A stretch of DNA of 5,961 nt from Candidatus Troglogloeales bacterium (lineage in GTDB: Bacteria; Nitrospirota; Nitrospiria; SBBL01; SBBT01), in contig SBBT01000235.1 of assembly GCA_005239595.1 (NCBI GenBank), forward strand, positions 1 to 5,961. Direction: 5' to 3'. Positions 4,540 through 5,961 of the stretch are shown here, piece by piece (the first letter of the stretch is position 1; the number at the start of each line of letters is the position of its first letter). Both the position numbers and the translations under genes were made by a program. A model generated the notes under the pieces. The model made no database searches. It worked only from the letters and a program-made list of their open reading frames with translations, and was not told where the DNA came from.

Positions 4540-5829
4540 TTGACCCATGTAATGGGGGGGTATAGAATTACAGAGATCAGTTTTTTAATGGCGTGCGATA
4601 AAACGATGACGATTACGGGAAGAGAGGCAGATGTACCCAGAAATCAGGGAGGCGGCGATTTCCGTATCACGTCCCAGGAGGTGCAAATCCACGACTTAAA
4701 GGGAGAAATCGCTGCCCTGAAAGAGAGGCTTAAAGCTTCTGAAGAGCGGTTCCATTCCCTCTTTGAAAATACCCCGGTCGCCCTTTTTACTTATGACAAG
4801 AACGGGAATATTCTTATTTGGAATAAGGCCCTGGAGGATATATTGGGTCTCCCCGAGGAGAAGATCAAAGGAAGCACCCTATTTAAAACCATTGCACGGG
4901 AAAATCAGTCTGAAAGACTAGCGGGGATGATCCAATCGATATTTGCCGGAAGATGGCTTGCCGATGTCCGATGGGAAATTATGACCGATCATGGGAAGGC
5001 GCGATATCTTGCCATGTCGATGTTCCCTGTGCGAGAGATGGGGGAAATGGTCGTTTTCGGCATGGCCATTGTCGTAGACATTACAGAGAAAAAACAATTG
5101 GAGCAGGCGTTGCTCCAGACGGAGAAAATGGCCGCTTTGGGAACGCTGGCGTCGGGCCTCGCCCATGAGGTTGGAACCCCGATGAATGTGATTCTAGGAC
5201 GGGCGGAGTCGCTTCTTAGGCATACCCAGGAAGAAAAGACGGCGATGGGACTCAATATTATTATCGAGCAGATCAATCGAATGACCCGCTTAATTAAAAA
5301 TCTGTTAACATTTGCCCAAAGAAAGCCTGTTGAACGAAAATCGGTTCAGATTAATCAGATTATTGAAAAAGGGATTGAACTTGTGGAACAGCACACGCAG
5401 GAGAAGGGCATCTCGGTCGTCACGGAGTTGGATGACCACCTTCCTTCCATCTGGGGCGATGGAGACCAACTTCTCCAGGTTTTATTCAATCTTTTTATGA
5501 ACGCGGTGGATGCCATTCCGAACGGCGGCGAAATCAGGGTCAAGACCTCGATGGTTAGAGAAGAAAGGCGCAAGGGGCCGCGGATGGAAGCCCATTCTAA
5601 AGGGAAACAGATGATCGAAATCGTTTTCCAGGATACCGGCATTGGGATCGAGCCGACCCATCTGTACAAAATTTTCGATCCCTTCTTCACAACCAAACCG
5701 GCCGACAAAGGGACAGGACTTGGATTGGCCGTGGTAGACGGTATTATCCGGGATCATGGCGGCGAGATAAAGGTCATCAGCGTTGTGGACCAGGGCACGA
5801 CCTTTTACATTCATCTCCCTGTGGGGTAA
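4540..5829 (+). CDS. Soluble PAS-domain sensor histidine kinase
   Basis: This protein of up to 429 residues is an orthodox histidine kinase without transmembrane segments, so it senses a cytoplasmic signal. A short coiled coil (about 45-72) leads into a PAS domain (about 66-185; FENTPVALFTYD, then ILIWNKALEDILG, ending in VVDITEKK). The dimerisation domain has the H-box GLAHEVGTPMNVI with phospho-acceptor H209. The ATPase domain has the N-box with N321 (NAVDAIPNGG), G1 DTGIGI (365-370), F-box FDPFFTTK (379-386) and G2 GTGLGLA (391-397). The start is unsure: TTG 4540, ATG 4552 and ATG 4588 are all in frame and none has a good ribosome binding site; the first ~45 residues show no domain. The likely partner is the NtrC-type regulator at 1580-3013, since NtrB-like soluble PAS kinases commonly drive such regulators. 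The stop codon abuts the next gene's ATG. Confidence 0.93.
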   Translation: MTHVMGGYRITEISFLMACDKTMTITGREADVPRNQGGGDFRITSQEVQIHDLKGEIAALKERLKASEERFHSLFENTPVALFTYDKNGNILIWNKALEDILGLPEEKIKGSTLFKTIARENQSERLAGMIQSIFAGRWLADVRWEIMTDHGKARYLAMSMFPVREMGEMVVFGMAIVVDITEKKQLEQALLQTEKMAALGTLASGLAHEVGTPMNVILGRAESLLRHTQEEKTAMGLNIIIEQINRMTRLIKNLLTFAQRKPVERKSVQINQIIEKGIELVEQHTQEKGISVVTELDDHLPSIWGDGDQLLQVLFNLFMNAVDAIPNGGEIRVKTSMVREERRKGPRMEAHSKGKQMIEIVFQDTGIGIEPTHLYKIFDPFFTTKPADKGTGLGLAVVDGIIRDHGGEIKVISVVDQGTTFYIHLPVG

Positions 5830-5961
5830 ATGGACCAACACCCAATCCATTACACCGAGTCAGGAAACGGCCCTCCCCTCCTCTTAATCCATGGTCTATT
5901 TGATTCATCGGAAACCTGGGATAGCTGCACTCCCTATCTTTCAGACCGATTTAAGGTTTTC
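5830..5961 (+). CDS. Alpha/beta hydrolase, N-terminal fragment (runs off window)
   Basis: The first 44 residues of an alpha/beta-hydrolase-fold protein are visible and open to the window end. They show the family's usual opening: a short beta strand with ESGNGPP, the hydrophobic strand LLLIHG (17-22) whose His-Gly contributes to the oxyanion hole, and then SSETWDSCTPYL leading to RFKVF, the start of the next strand. The catalytic nucleophile, acid and histidine lie beyond the window, so substrate and activity cannot be stated. The ATG follows the kinase TAA with no gap (TAAATG), indicating translational coupling and a shared transcript. A weak GGGG lies 4 nt upstream. Confidence 0.85.
   Translation, partial: MDQHPIHYTESGNGPPLLLIHGLFDSSETWDSCTPYLSDRFKVF

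Overview
The window looks like chromosomal DNA of a Gram-negative-type bacterium that uses sigma-54 regulators and Tat export. Protein style (a Nitrospirota/deltaproteobacteria-like NtrC-class regulator and a cytoplasmic PAS histidine kinase) is only a loose hint about phylum; nothing here fixes the species.

Layout. Positions 1-420 hold no convincing gene. They carry short tandem repeats, a G5/C5 hairpin and repeated minus-strand motifs of the form GGTRATGTRAA, which look like the worn edge of a mobile element. Positions 421-1440 (+) encode a Tat-exported molybdopterin oxidoreductase of the sulfite-oxidase fold. A perfect 10-bp hairpin lies in the convergent gap that follows. Then come four minus-strand genes, in transcription order: a 61-residue orphan (4082-3897), a stand-alone two-CBS-domain protein (3853-3455), an 81-residue single-pass membrane protein (3386-3141) and a complete NtrC-family response regulator (3013-1580). 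The divergent gap 4083-4539 is rich in structure: a perfect 16-bp tandem repeat, three consecutive stem-loops and a 9-bp direct repeat with a 21-bp period. On the plus strand follow a soluble PAS histidine kinase (4540-5829) and, directly abutting its stop codon, the start of an alpha/beta hydrolase that runs off the window.

How it may fit together. The kinase and the regulator are likely partners although they are transcribed divergently and separated by three small genes. Support comes from a 12-bp sequence, AATATCAACAGG, found in the sense orientation upstream of both. In each case it ends 22 nt before the start codon, if the kinase starts at TTG 4540. The CBS protein could add adenylate or energy sensing and the small membrane protein a membrane link; both are inference. 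No target promoter with a proper -24/-12 sigma-54 element was found in the window.
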